Assembly: GCF_000189635.1 (NCBI RefSeq)
Contig: NW_002476288.1
Coordinates: 1 to 64,000, forward strand
Source: Tetrahymena thermophila SB210
Taxonomy: Eukaryota > Ciliophora > Oligohymenophorea > Hymenostomatida > Tetrahymenidae
Direction: 5' to 3'
DNA length: 64,000 nt
Every line of letters begins with the position of its first letter. Within the stretch, counting starts at the first letter, position 1. Positions 1 to 11,596 of the stretch are shown piece after piece. Below the pieces are notes generated by a model. It had not been told where the DNA came from and ran no database searches. It saw only the letters and a program-made list of their open reading frames with translations. A program made the position numbers and the translations under genes.

Positions 1-1134
1 TGTCTATATTTCAATGTTTTTAATTCTTTCAATAATTGATTAAATTTTTAATTCTTTATTTGTGGTAAATATTTTGAAATTTAATAGAGAAAATAATTAA
101 AAAACGAAATATTATTTTATGAACTTAATTTAAAATTTCACTTACACATTTACTGCTATGAAATTAAATATATCTTTTATTTAGTCACAATTATTTAAAA
201 GACCAAGGAGCTCAAAGCATTTCAAAGAGTCTGGAAAAATACCAAAGTATTACTGAATTACATCTTGTTTTAAGGTATTTTTAATTAATTAAATTTTATT
301 AAATAAATATAAAAGATATAATTGATATCTAAATTTCAATGTTTTTAATTCTTTCAATAATTGATTAAATTTTTAATTCTTTATTTGTGGTAAATATTTT
401 GAAATTTAATAGAGAAAATAATTAAAAAATGAAATATTATTTTATGAACTTAATTTAAAATTTCGCTTACACATTTACTGCTATAAAATAAAATATATCT
501 TTTATTTAGTGATAATGAATTATCAGATGAAGGAGCTCAAATCTTTTCAAAGAGTATGGAAAAATGTCAAAATATTACAAAATTACATCTTAATTTAAGG
601 TATTTTTAATTAATTAAATTTTATTAAATAAATATAAAAGATATAATTGATATCTAAATTTCAATATTTTTAATTCTTTCAATAATTGATTAAATTTTTA
701 ATTCTTTATTTGTGGTAAATATTTTGAAATTTAATAGAGAAAATAATTAAAAAATGAAATATTATTTTATGAACTTAATTTAAAATTTCACTTACACATT
801 TACTGATATGAAATTAAATATATCTTTTATTTAGTGATAATAAATTATCAGATGAAGGAGCTCAAAGCATTTCAAAGAGTCTGGAAAAATGCCAAAATAT
901 TACTGAATTACATCTTTATTTATGGTATTTTTAATTAATTAAATTTTATTAAATAAATATAAAAGATATAATTGATATCTATATTTCAATGTTTTTAATT
1001 CTTTCAATAATTGATTAAATTTTTATTTATTTAATAATTATTAAAAATAAGATATTGGTGAAAGTAATTAATAATCTAAGAATCGCTATATAAAGAAGTC
1101 AACAAGTAAAATTCTTAAATTTTCATTTTTTTGA
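1..1134 (+). CDS. 3' end of LRR-repeat protein gene (partial)
   Basis: Seen: three near-identical units of about 325-335 bp, each with one 90-nt exon (185-274, 510-599, 835-924) ending at a GTATTT donor, plus a likely terminal exon 1065-1134 closing with TGA. All internal exons start with the third base of a codon and end with the second, so any number splice in frame. Each encodes one 30-residue LRR of ribonuclease-inhibitor style, for example DNELSDEGAQIFSK followed by LHLNL. The predicted C-terminus is short and basic (KKSTSKILKFSFF). Known of the family: Tetrahymena has many LRR proteins of this sort, often with a kinase domain, usually acting as protein-binding scaffolds. The 5' part lies outside the window. 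The terminal exon is supported only by phase and by its likeness in position to those of genes A to C. Confidence 0.7.
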
Positions 1135-1982
1135 AAAAGTCTTTAATAATTTTTTAAAAAGGTAATGATTATTCATACTACTGAGTACTCTTTGAATGGT
1201 GAAATATATTAAAAAGACAAAAAAATATATTAATTTATCTGAAATATTAAAATAGAAAAATATTTTAAAAATGATACAAAAAATATTTTTTATGTTTTGT
1301 TGAATTTTACTACTGCTAATTTCTAACATATATTTTTTTGTGAGTGAGTTAATAAATTAATTAAAAAACTAGTCTAGTCTTAAAAATTAAATAAAATAAA
1401 TTCTAATAAATATACAGCAACTTTCAAAATATTAAACCCCAATCCCCTTAAAATTTTAGTTTTTTATTAAATGAAAATTCTTATGTTAAATTATAAGAAA
1501 ATTTTTAAAAATTAAATATTTGCCAAGTAGGAAGTAGGGTGCTTATTTCAAATTTTATATTTCTATTCTTATTTGTATAAAGAATTCTTTCAATGTTGTA
1601 ATCTTTTTTGTGTAATGTAATATCTTCAATCTATTTAAATTAGAATTATCTACCAATTAAATTTAAATTTTTTTTTTTGCTTATTTTACTTTTATTTACT
1701 GACTAAAGTTTATTTTTTCATCGTGATTTCAAAAAGTAAAAAAATGACATAATTTTTATTAATAATTTCTAATTCTAAAAAATATTAAAACTACTTTTGT
1801 TTCAAAATTATAAAACCAGTAAATTGAAAATGTTAGTTTAATTAAGATATATTAACTATTTTTTAAGTAGATCAAAGTTAAATGCAAATAAAAATTATTT
1901 GATCATATTATTTTAGCATTATAATAAAATAAACTTTTAATTTATTTTATTTAAGGTTCTAAATACCTTAATATTCTATCAA
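1135..1982. other. AT-rich spacer
   Basis: No reading frame, RNA gene or repeat that I can support. Runs of A and T dominate. Confidence 0.6.
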
Positions 1983-2065
1983 GGCAATTTGCCCGAGTTG
2001 GTTAAGGGGGACGACTTAAGATCGCCTGGATGTAATCCGCGTGAGTTCGAATCTCACAGTTGCCA
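1983..2065 (+). tRNA. tRNA-Leu (anticodon TAA)
   Basis: A cloverleaf with a long variable arm can be drawn. The acceptor GGCAATT pairs with AGTTGCC, the D-loop holds AGTTGGTTAAGG, the anticodon loop is CTTAAGA (TAA), the variable arm is GGAT-GTA-ATCC and the T-arm is GTGAG-TTCGAAT-CTCAC. One A-C mismatch sits in the anticodon stem. The class II variable arm agrees with leucine. A run of T follows at 2069, the usual RNA polymerase III terminator. It reads UUA, a very common codon in this AT-rich genome. Confidence 0.93.
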
Positions 2066-2115
2066 ATATTTTTTTTTTATTATTAAAAATAAATTAAATT
2101 ATTTTTAAAAAATGG

Positions 2116-2187
2116 CAACCAAGGTGGGACTCGAACCCACAACCTTCAGATTAGAAGTCTGCTGCGCTACCATTGCGCCACTCGGCT
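2116..2187 (-). tRNA. tRNA-Arg (anticodon TCT), copy 1
   Basis: On the minus strand the D-arm is GCGC-AATGGTA-GCGC, the anticodon loop CTTCTAA (TCT) and the T-arm GTGGG-TTCGAGT-CCCAC. The acceptor AGCCGAG pairs with CTTGGTT through two G-T pairs. A T-run follows the 3' end (A-run on the plus strand before 2113). It decodes AGA, the main arginine codon used by genes in this window. It is the first of four copies. Confidence 0.95.
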
Positions 2188-2301
2188 TTACGATAAATTA
2201 TAGAAAAAAGCAAAAGATCATGCAAATTTTTTCAAAAATTAAATGCCTTTTATGTTGTTGTAATTTACTGTGATTTAATTAAAAAATAATAATAAAAATG
2301 G

Positions 2302-2373
2302 CAACCAAGGTGGGACTCGAACCCACAACCTTCAGATTAGAAGTCTGCTGCGCTACCATTGCGCCACTCGGCT
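2302..2373 (-). tRNA. tRNA-Arg (anticodon TCT), copy 2
   Basis: Same 72-nt sequence and structure as the copy at 2116. A T-run follows the 3' end on the minus strand. The flanking sequence is unrelated apart from ATGG/TTTACG edges, so the genes rather than long units are duplicated. Confidence 0.95.
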
Positions 2374-2500
2374 TTACGATTAATTTAAGATTTATAGCCA
2401 ATAATCGACTGAAAATATTTAAAATATAAATAATAAATTGCTATTTTTGGAATGTTCTTAATCTAATAAGTTTTTTTTATAAACTTAACTAAAAAAATGG

Positions 2501-2572
2501 CAACCAAGGTGGGACTCGAACCCACAACCTTCAGATTAGAAGTCTGCTGCGCTACCATTGCGCCACTCGGCT
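2501..2572 (-). tRNA. tRNA-Arg (anticodon TCT), copy 3
   Basis: Same 72-nt sequence as copies 1, 2 and 4, with anticodon loop CTTCTAA and a downstream T-run on the minus strand. Confidence 0.95.
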
Positions 2573-2929
2573 TTACAATAAGAATACTTCTATTAAATTA
2601 ACAAATTTTTGTTCAATATGTTTCTTCTATCTAAAATATCAAATTTCTAAAATTTAAATTAAATTAATGTTAAAAAAGTATTAAAATATTTTATGATTTA
2701 TTAATAAAACGTGAAATATTTTTAAAAAAATAAAATAAAATGATACTCAAAATAACCAAAGGTATTAATTGAAGTTAATATTAATTTAAATGAATGGTTT
2801 GATTAAGCAAATTTAAATTTTGAAAAACCTAAAATAATTTTAAGCAAAAATAAATTTTGAATTGAAATTAATTGTAAATAGTTTAAAATAATTTTTAACT
2901 ATTTACATAAATTTCAAAAATAAAAATGG
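2573..2929. other. AT-rich spacer between tRNA genes
   Basis: No gene seen. It separates the third and fourth tRNA-Arg copies, whereas the others lie only 110-130 bp apart. Confidence 0.6.
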
Positions 2930-3001
2930 CAACCAAGGTGGGACTCGAACCCACAACCTTCAGATTAGAAGTCTGCTGCGCTACCATTGCGCCACTCGGC
3001 T
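2930..3001 (-). tRNA. tRNA-Arg (anticodon TCT), copy 4
   Basis: Same 72-nt sequence as the other three copies, with a T-run after the 3' end on the minus strand. It ends 139 bp before the stop codon of the minus-strand gene at 3141. Confidence 0.95.
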
Positions 3002-3140
3002 TTTACAGTAAATTTGATGTCTGAAAAAAGAATAATGTTAAAAATTAAAATAATTGGAGATTTAATTGAATAATAAAATTTTGACAAGGAAATAAATAAT
3101 AAAATCAGAATAAATTATATACATTTTTAATATAGAAATA

Positions 3141-5430
3141 TCAGTTATTTGAAAACAATTAATTAGATATTTGGGTTTATTATTATTAATTTTAAGAGTT
3201 TATATTTATTTATTGTGTAAACACATTTCTTTTACTGTTAGACATTTGTTGTTAATTGTTATTATTATTGTTGTTGTTGCTGTTGTTGAAATTATTACTT
3301 TGATATATATTATTGTTGTTATTTTAATTACTGAAATGGGATAAATTTGCTCCTTTTGAATTTGTGTTTTAATGATTAAAATTAGAAGAGGTTGGCTGAG
3401 AGGTGCTCTATTAATTTTAAAAAGATTCTTAGTTAACTATGCTGTTTGTAGAGTTGGAGTAAGTTAAAATAGGATTATTAGTGTTAGATATTGATTGCGA
3501 GTTTACATTATTACTGCTATTATTTCTTATTAAATTCTGGTTTTACATTTATGAAAGCTATGGTATTTGATCTATTTTTAAATTTGTTTTGCTGCTTGTA
3601 ATTAAATTTATATCCGGACTTTATATATTTGCAATATTATTAGTTTTTGAAATGCTAGAGCCGTCACTTTATTGCTTTTTTAAACCTATGCTAGATGGTC
3701 CATTTTATTTTTATTGATTTAAAATCATTGTATTTAGATCTAAATTCTCTGTATTTTCATTAATATCTTCTTTACTATATTAAAACAAAACAAATAAATT
3801 AACTTAATATTTAGTTTTTGCAATAAATTTATGAATAAATAAATAAATATGATTACTTTAAATATATATTATTTTCTCTAAACAAATTGAGTATGCTCTT
3901 AACTTTTGATTTTATCTTATCTCTTTGGAATCTGAATTTATTCTTTTGCTCCTAATTATTATCAAAAATAAAAATTAATATAAAATGTTAAACAACATTT
4001 AAACTTAGCATCTCAGTTATAAATGTAAAAGTAATATTTATGATTATAGTTTAAAATAAAAACAGATTTTATTTTTCTTTTAATATTTAGAAAAATGAAT
4101 AGTTTTTATAGTTTTTCAAATAACTAGATTACCTCAAAAATCGATTTTGGTTCTATCTTTACGGGTGTTGTGTTTATTGATTTTTAATAATTTTATTATG
4201 CAATCTACTATTCCTGTGAAAATGATTGGAACGAATTTTGTTAGTCACCTGAGTTAAATGAGCTTAAATTTGAATTAGAAGACCTGTCTTTACTCAAAAA
4301 AAGAGCTTGAGCTTGCTACTGTTGTTGTTGAGTTTATGTGTTTTGTTCAGTTGAATGCTTTGAATTAGTTGAAACTGTGTTTGTTTATGATGTGCCAGAG
4401 ATATTTTAAAAGAGATTGTTAGGATGAATGTCAGTGGATTCCTTTCTTTTTACTTGTTGGTTTTCTTACTTTATTTAATTGCTGGCTTAATTAGTTTATT
4501 AAAAGCCTAACGGATTACTAGCTTATTAAACTAATTCAGGTATTTAGTTGCTTTACTAATTACTCAGCGATTATAACACTTGCTACTATTAGCCTAGTTT
4601 ATTACTATAATTAGCAAGCTGTGCTGAGAGCTGATTCTAATACTTATTTTAAATTTATTCTTTACTTTGAGTTATTTATTCTGTGTCCCTCTTCCCTAAT
4701 TAAATTATCAAAAAAACTATGATATATTGTTTTCTAGAAAATAATTAAATTCATTTTTATTTATTTAAAGCGATTTGCTATAAATAAAATAAATTTGTCA
4801 TTTACCTACTAAATTTGAACTGTTACTATTAAGAAGTGGTGATTATACTTAAACTGCTGAAGTAGTTTGCTAATTATTACTGCTATTTTAGCCTATTTTT
4901 TATAGCAAAAAAATAATCCATATTTTTTATAAACACAAATATAAATAATATATTAGATTAAATTGATTTTAACAAAGAATTTAATTTGAATATCAATTAA
5001 TTTTCTTAGCTAACAATTTAACATTTTCTGTTTTTAATTTTCATTGCTCTAATTTGTAAAGCTAATCGATTAACTAAGGAGGTATTTATTCATTAAGATT
5101 AAAAAAGAATTAATTACCTTATAAATACTACTAAGGTAATTTATCACTCGGTTATCTGGATAGCTATGTTTAAGACTGATGATTATTGCTGCTGCTAGAA
5201 ACTAATTAGATTCCTCCCTAAGTCTCCTTAGATTTCTTGAGTATGTCAAGATAAATAGGAATTCGTTAAGGATCTTACTAAAGCTTTTCTAAAAGTTATT
5301 TAAAATAACTCCATTCATTTGATATTTTTTCTAACTACTGCTCTTTCAGCTCCTTTAAAATTGCATGCTAAATAAACTAATCAAAGTAATCAATTAATGT
5401 TTGCTTATCTATAACTGTGTCTTCATTCAT
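3141..5430 (-). CDS. Gln/Asn/Ser-rich protein, 563 aa, function unknown
   Basis: Five exons join in phase: 5430-5118, 4892-4806, 4695-4133, 3951-3857 and 3774-3141, giving 564 codons ending in TGA. The first in-frame ATG is preceded by AAAA, a good ciliate start context. Residues 1-75 are charged and probably helical (MNEDTVIDKQTLIDYFDQF, then ILKELKEQQLEKI). The middle and C-terminal parts are low complexity, rich in Q, N and S, with poly-N and poly-Q runs encoded by mixed CAA, CAG, TAA and TAG. A short basic stretch (VKRKE) and a basic region near residues 325-345 (FRFQRDKIKSKVKSILNLF) might bind nucleic acid or mark nuclear import. This is inference only. I recognise no domain. Prion-like composition is common in ciliate regulatory proteins. 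Confidence 0.85.
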
Positions 5431-5969
5431 TTTTGTATATGAATTGTTATGCTTTTAACTTTCTTTCTAATAGTAATTTGATAAACCAGCTATTAAAATT
5501 AATATAAAAAATTAAATTTTGTATTATTTTTATTAAATTTTACTCAATTAATCAATCAATAAATGAATAAATAATTAATTAATTAATTATCAATATCTTT
5601 CTTTTCTTTAATTTAATTGTTAATATTTGCTTTCAATTAAAAATTCATATGATTTTGTATTTGTATTTATTTTTCAGCTTATCAAAAAACCAAATTAAAA
5701 AGTAAGCTAATTAATCAATTTTATTATTTTTTTAGATAATTCAATGGATTAAAAATTCTTTTCAAACAAAAAAAAACCTAACTAACTAATTCAATATTTA
5801 ATAGGATTATTTTCATAATTAGTTCAAATGTCAACACCTTAAAAACAGGTATTACTATTATTAAAAGATTAAAGAAAATATCATTTAATTTTTACTCAGT
5901 AATAAAATAAATATTTAAAACTAAATAGAATAATTTTTGATTTTAGAATTTTTATCTTGATTTGTTGAT
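5431..5969. other. AT-rich upstream region of the Gln/Asn-rich gene
   Basis: No coding frame seen. It probably holds the promoter of the minus-strand gene starting at 5430. Confidence 0.5.
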
Positions 5970-6765
5970 AATAATTATTAAATAATTGCTTTGATAACTT
6001 TTTGTTTACAATTTTCTATGGAATTATTTCAGGATTGCTTATCAAAAGATTTTAGATTTATTAAAATTTACTAAATTAGTCAAAATTAGCTCATTTGCTT
6101 TTCAAAAAAATTATTAAAACAATTTAAATCGATAAATTTATTTTAATATTTTATTATTCATTTTAAATTGTGATTGAATTAGATTTAAACATATTTTCTT
6201 GTATGAAGCATAAAATATGAATTAATGTAAAAATTATTAAATATTTGTCTAAAAATTTTTTGTTTACAATTTTCTATGGAATTATTTGAGAATTGCTTAT
6301 CAAAAGAGTTTAAATTTATTGAAATTTACCAAATTTGTCAAAATTAGCTCATTTACTTTAAAAAAAAAAAAATTAAAACAATTTAAATATATAAATTTAT
6401 AAAAAGGTTTTATTTTTCATTTTAAATTGTGATTGAATTAGATTTATTAATATTTTCTTGTATAAAGCATAAAATATGAATTAATGTAAAAATTGTTAAA
6501 TAATTGTCTTGAATAACTTTTTGTCTACACTTTTCTTTGGAATTATTTCAGAATTGCTTATCAAATGATATTAGATTTATTAAAATTTTCTAAATTAGTC
6601 AAAATTAATTAGCTTATTTACTTTTAAAAAAAATATTAAAACAATTTAAATTGAAAAATTAAAAAAAAGGTTTTATTTTTCATTTTAAATTGTGATTGAA
6701 TTAGATTTAAAAATATTTTTTTGTATGAAACATAAAAAATGAGTTAATGTGAAAATTATTAAAAG
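5970..6765. repeat. three tandem copies of a degenerate ~260-bp noncoding repeat
   Basis: Copies begin near 5999, 6258 and 6519. Each holds TTTTGTTTACAATTTTCTATGG (copy 3 with changes), then GAATTGCTTATCAAA, then AGTCAAAATTAGCTCATTT, then TTAAATTGTGATTGAATTAG and CATAAAATATGAATTAATG. No frame is kept between copies. It lies between divergently transcribed genes. Confidence 0.8.
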
Positions 6766-7239
6766 AAAAATATGCAAAGAAAAATTTATTTTTAATTTAT
6801 TAATATTTTTTTGTTGGTTTTATTATTAAAATAATAAATTATTAATTCATTCACTTATTTATTGGTTATTAAAAATAGAATGAAATTTTTATATAATAAT
6901 AAGAAAGGCCTCCTTATTTAGTTCAATTCAAATTTACAAAGAATTGAATGCCTATGTAATTTATCAGCACCTCAACTCTTTTATCTTTGATTTGATTTGG
7001 CGCATTTTTGGATGAGAGTTCATCGGTTAAGTTTAATATTTGAAAATAGAAAAGATTTATTTAAGTCTTTGTAATTAATATATTAATAATGCTATGATAA
7101 TTGATAGAATAATAATAATTAACAAAGAAAATTAATCAAAATATACAAAATTTAATTCAATTTAAAAGAAGAAAAGTATATTAAAAATAGAATTTTTAAA
7201 CTAAGAATAAAATAAAGATAAAGCTAGCTTTTTATAGAG
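6766..7239. other. AT-rich upstream region of the clamp-like gene
   Basis: No gene seen. A less AT-rich patch at 6906-7020 (GGCCTCCTT...GGATGAGAG) lies about 300 bp before the start and could be promoter sequence. Nothing recognisable. Confidence 0.4.
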
Positions 7240-8289
7240 ATGAGGATGAATTTAGAACTCAAGCCAAAGATTATTGGCACTTTCAAAAAGATCGTTTAGC
7301 AATTGAAGAAAGCCTTGATGCCTTAGTAATAGGTTTACTTGATGATAACAAATTAATTCATCACATTAATTACTGAATATGACTCCAAAAATTTACGTAA
7401 TTGCAATATCAAAGTTTAAATGGGAACAGAATATTTTACTCTTAACACAAGCGTTCTTGAGAGTAAACAGGAATAAAATTAAGTCATGTGCAAGATTTTA
7501 GATTTTAATTAATTTGCTCAAAATGTAAGTGGGTTGTCTGAATAGAATTGCACTGTCAATATTTTCTTAAGCAAGGAAGGCGATAATAGATATATCAAGT
7601 TAAAATGCACAGAAAGCGAAAGTCTCGTTACTCAATCTCGTTCAGAAATTAAGCTTAACTTCTCAAGACTTCCTTTCCCCGAAGTTGACCAAAAGTTCTT
7701 TGGGATGAATATTAAGAGCAAGGATTTATCTAAATTGCTTGATATTTCTGCTGCTAATTAAGGTGATCTCGAGATGTCATTTAACATCAGGAGCTAAGGA
7801 GAACAAGGAACTGGAACTATCTATTTCAAGCTAAAAAACCCTTCTATTAAAATAGTTTATGATGAAGTTAAGGTCTTTGACGTAGACGAGTAATAAAGTC
7901 AATAGAATAATGAGTCTTAGGAAAACGAAAACGATAAAAGCTGTGTCTAAAACATACTCTTTAGAATATCTCACATTCATGCTAAATAGCTATCCCACAT
8001 CTGTTCAATCGACGAACAAATGAGTATTTCGATTTTGAGAGACGGTTCTCTTGGTATAGAATTCTGGGAAGCTGAAGGACCTGAAAATGAATCCACCATC
8101 ATAGCTATGAAACACTTTATAGTTCCTAAGTTGGACGACATGGAATATGAAGAAGCTAATAAAATGGATCTAGAATAAGACTATGATGATTTAACTAATA
8201 ACGGAGATATAAAAGTTGAAGAAGAATAGGGAACTAGAAAGAAAAACAGATTATATTCAGATAGCGAAGATGAAGGAGAAGATGAGTGA
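7240..8289 (+). CDS. PCNA-fold clamp protein, probably Rad9/Rad1/Hus1-type checkpoint clamp
   Basis: Single exon, 349 codons plus TGA. ATG occurs at 7240 and in frame at 7246; either could start. The N-terminus (IIGTFKKIVQQLKKAL) is followed by alternating strands (ITEYDSKNLRNC) and then VMCKILDFNQFAQNV, resembling the loop where human Rad9 has CKILMKSF. A second half contains PFPEVDQKFFGMNIKSKDL and ends in HFIVPKLDD, the place of the PCNA C-terminal Y-x-A-P-K strand. The length and paired halves fit a sliding clamp. The last 45 residues form an acidic tail (YSDSEDEGEDE) of the kind phosphorylated in Rad9. Known: 9-1-1 subunits load at DNA damage and activate checkpoint kinases. Inference: a 9-1-1 subunit is more likely than true PCNA, which is far better conserved. 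The exact subunit is unresolved. Confidence 0.6.
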
Positions 8290-8520
8290 AAGCCATATAA
8301 ATTATAAGCTGTACTTTAAATCTTACATAAAACAATAAATAAAAAGAAATCTAAGCAACTTCTAAAGCATTTAATTAATTTTCTAAATAAATAAATCAAT
8401 CAATATAAAAACAAATTTTACTATCAAATTGAATTATAATTAAATTTTTACTATACGCTCTATTTATATTCATAATAATGATTACAATAATATATTAATA
8501 AATAAATATTGCTTTATATA
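8290..8520. other. 3' flank of the clamp-like gene
   Basis: AT-rich 3' untranslated or spacer sequence. No feature seen. Confidence 0.4.
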
Positions 8521-9330
8521 TAAAAAGTATTTAATTGATTTATCTTTTAATCATTTATTTTTGTTAGCTATGTTTATACTATTTTAATAACAAATGCATT
8601 TAATAAAAAATAAAAGTGATTCATTTTAATTATTTTTTAGATGATATTTATTACTCAAATAAATAAATAAATATTCTATCAAAATAGATCATATATTGTT
8701 TAAGTAATTAATTGATTTTAATTTTAATCATTTTTTTTAGTTAGCTATGTTTATACTATTTGAACAATCAATGCATTGAACAAAAGATAAAAGTGATTTT
8801 TTTTTACTTATTTTTTATAAAATATTACTCAAATAAGTAAATAAATATTTCTATCTAAATATATCATACATTGTTTTAATAAGTAATTAATTAGTTTATT
8901 TTAAATCATTTATTTTGGTTAGCTATGTTTTTTCTATTTTAAATAATAAATGCATTGAACAAAACATAAAAGTGATTTATTTTAATTATTTTTTAGATGA
9001 TATTACTCGAATAAGCAAATAAATATTCTATCAAAATATTTCATACATTTGTTTTAGAAACAAAAATAAATATAATTTTATTACAATTTATTAATTTTTT
9101 GGAGTTATAATAAGTAATTAATTAGTTTTATCTATTAATCATTTATTATTTTTAGCTATATTTTATTCTATTTTAACAATTAATGCATCTAAAAAAAATA
9201 AAAGCGTTTTATTTAATTATTTCTTAGAAGATATCACTGAAATATAAAAATAAATATTCTATCAAAATATATCATAAATTGTACAAAAATAAATATAATT
9301 TATTGTTATATATTAATTTTTCGATTCTTA
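8521..9330. repeat. four tandem copies of a ~180-bp noncoding repeat
   Basis: Copies start near 8521, 8696, 8876 and 9110. Each has AATTGATTT or a variant, then AATCATTTATTTT, then TTAGCTATGTTTATACTATT, then AATGCATT, AAAAGTGATT, TTATTTTTTAGATGATATTA and AATATTCTATCAAAAT. The third and fourth are the most diverged, and the fourth carries extra sequence at its left edge. No coding frame is kept. Confidence 0.8.
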
Positions 9331-9546
9331 AATTAATCATTTTCTTAAAAACAAAATTAAAAAATTATTGGTTTTGGATTTTATTTAATTAATACATTAG
9401 ATCATAAAAAATATATCAAATTCTTTTAAATATTAGATAAGAATTTTGAATAAATAAATATACAAATAAATTAATTGATAGTAAGTGGTTTTTGCTGATT
9501 TTAATTAAATAAAGATAAATTTGCTTTTTTAGAATTTTAGAGGAGT

Positions 9547-11596
9547 TCAAACTTTGTTATGAGATGACTATTCACTTTACTCCATTTCTTATACCATTTC
9601 GTTATGAAAGGAGTTATAACTCTAAATTTTTTAGTTTTTTTTAGCTCTCAAAAAGTAAAGAATGAAAATTATTAAGATCAAAACTACTCCAAATATCAAT
9701 CCTATAAAAAAAGCTTCTGTATCAGATCGAGTGATAGTATATCCTATATATGCATTTATTTCCATTTCGTACTTACAATACATTGTTGAATTATCAGAGC
9801 ATTAGCTGCTTACATACTAAATAAGATACTTATTAAGCCTTTCTTCTTAGATTTCTGCTCTTTAATTATAAAAACAGCTGATTTATGGCTTCATCTTTTC
9901 AACTTAAAAGTTGATTATTTTATTTTAAGTTATAGCATAAAAGTTATTGTAATTATTTTCATCTAAGTGTAGATCTTACACTCCAATAACTTCAAAAGTG
10001 TATTACTTCTCTGAAGGCTTAACAATCTACTCATCTAAACCTCTATTATATTATTAATAATATTTAAAATTTTTAATAAGAATTCATTAAATCAATTTTA
10101 GCAAGACAATTTGATATTTCAAAGATGTGTATTATTAATTTATTCATTTTCATAAAATTTGTTCATATAAAATTAAATATATCAATTTAGAATATTTATA
10201 ATTTTATTACCTGTAAATGATATGGATGTTATCTTGAGTAAGGAAAAATATATACTACTTGTTGAAATAAATTTTTTAAATAAAAGGCTCATCATCGCTT
10301 GTGCTAATTGCATTATCGTTTTGTATTTCTGCTAAATAGTTTCTGTTACTTTATTTTCCTATAACTACAAAATAATTTTCTTCACTAAAAGGCTTAATTA
10401 TTAGTTGTCCTGACTTTGACTTATTATAAAGGCTATCTCCTTTTAGACAGAATTCTGTTTTATTTGCTTGTTAGTGAATTTCATGGAGAGAAAACTCAAA
10501 AACTCCTTTCTCCTCATCAATCATGTATACTTTTTAATTATCTAAATCAAAGTAATGAGGCTAAAACATGTTGCATATAAATATCTTTCTGATAAGCTTA
10601 GGCTTTTTATAATATGTATCAATTTAAAATACCTAAAATAAAAAGTAAGTGCTTAGAGTATAAATGTATTCGCCTTGTATTTTGCATCCCATCATTTTTT
10701 AGCTTTGCTATCTATCGTAAAGCTTTTCAGGAGATTCATATATGCTTTTAACTTTCTCTGGATTCACTATTAAAAAAGCCTTCAAAAAATAAGAATCTTT
10801 GTTTTCGCAAATAAAATACAAGAAGTCTTCATATAAAAAAACCTACAATCAGATAAATAAAATAATCATATAATGTATTTCTATTTAAAAATTATATTCA
10901 TTTTTCGTAAACACTAACGAATTTATTTTTAAACTTAATTTGTAAATAGGAATGCTTTAAAAAATTTAAATAGCCATAATAAACAAAGTATTTTGCAGTA
11001 TATTGTAAATATTTTATTTTTGTTATGAAAATAATTAGAAAGGAATAAACTTAATTGGAAAAATGAAAAATGAAAGAAAGAAAATAGTATATTACTGATG
11101 ATATTGTTAAAGTATCAGGTTTAGACAATTGATTAATTTTAGAAAAAGAAATAAGAGTTAGCCTATCGCCAGCTATTTGAAATATTAATATATCGCCATT
11201 TTTTCGCACAACAATTTAATAATCTTTATATTTTTAGAATAATATAATTTTTTAGCTTTCTTCTGAAGTGCTTTAACTAGTTTAATCTTCTTCGAGAGAA
11301 AAAAGTCCGCTAAAAAGCGTTTTTAATTTCATTTTCTATTTCTTAATTTCGCAAATACTTTCTTTGTTCTTTTACTCATTTTTATCTCTAATTAGAGAGG
11401 CTTTTAGAACATTATCATCAAATGTATAGACATGCTTCTAGTTATAATCTTTATTTAAATAAAATTCTATTTGCTAATCCTATTATTCCTAAAAATAAAA
11501 TATATTTTAACATTTGAACGTTAAAATAAACTATTTTACACTAAAGGAGATATAAAAAAATATAAATAAAAAAATTTTTAGTTTTCCTATAATCAT
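9547..11596 (-). CDS. type I membrane protein with signal peptide, 525 aa
   Basis: Four exons join in phase: 11596-11540, 11488-11096, 10842-10211 and 10042-9547 (526 codons with TGA). Exon 1 is a signal peptide (MIIGKLKIFLFIFFYISF), and the first intron falls right after it. The lumenal or extracellular part, about 430 residues, is rich in short beta-strand-like segments (FVVIGKQ, YTFEVIGV) with cysteines near its end (CSDNSTMYCKYE). One strongly hydrophobic helix (FFIGLIFGVVLILIIFIL) near residues 450-475 is followed by the basic stop-transfer RAKKNQK and a polar tail of about 45 residues. I do not recognise the family. Repeated strands suggest a propeller or other all-beta ectodomain, which is a guess. 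Confidence 0.85.

Noticed and set aside
1..1000. CRISPR-like array of regular units
   Set aside because: Units are ~330 bp, contain spliced LRR exons and belong to a eukaryotic genome; not a CRISPR array.
1123..1329. 68-aa open frame on the minus strand
   Set aside because: Low-complexity F/I/K-rich frame opposite the terminal exon of the LRR gene, with no paralogue or splice support.
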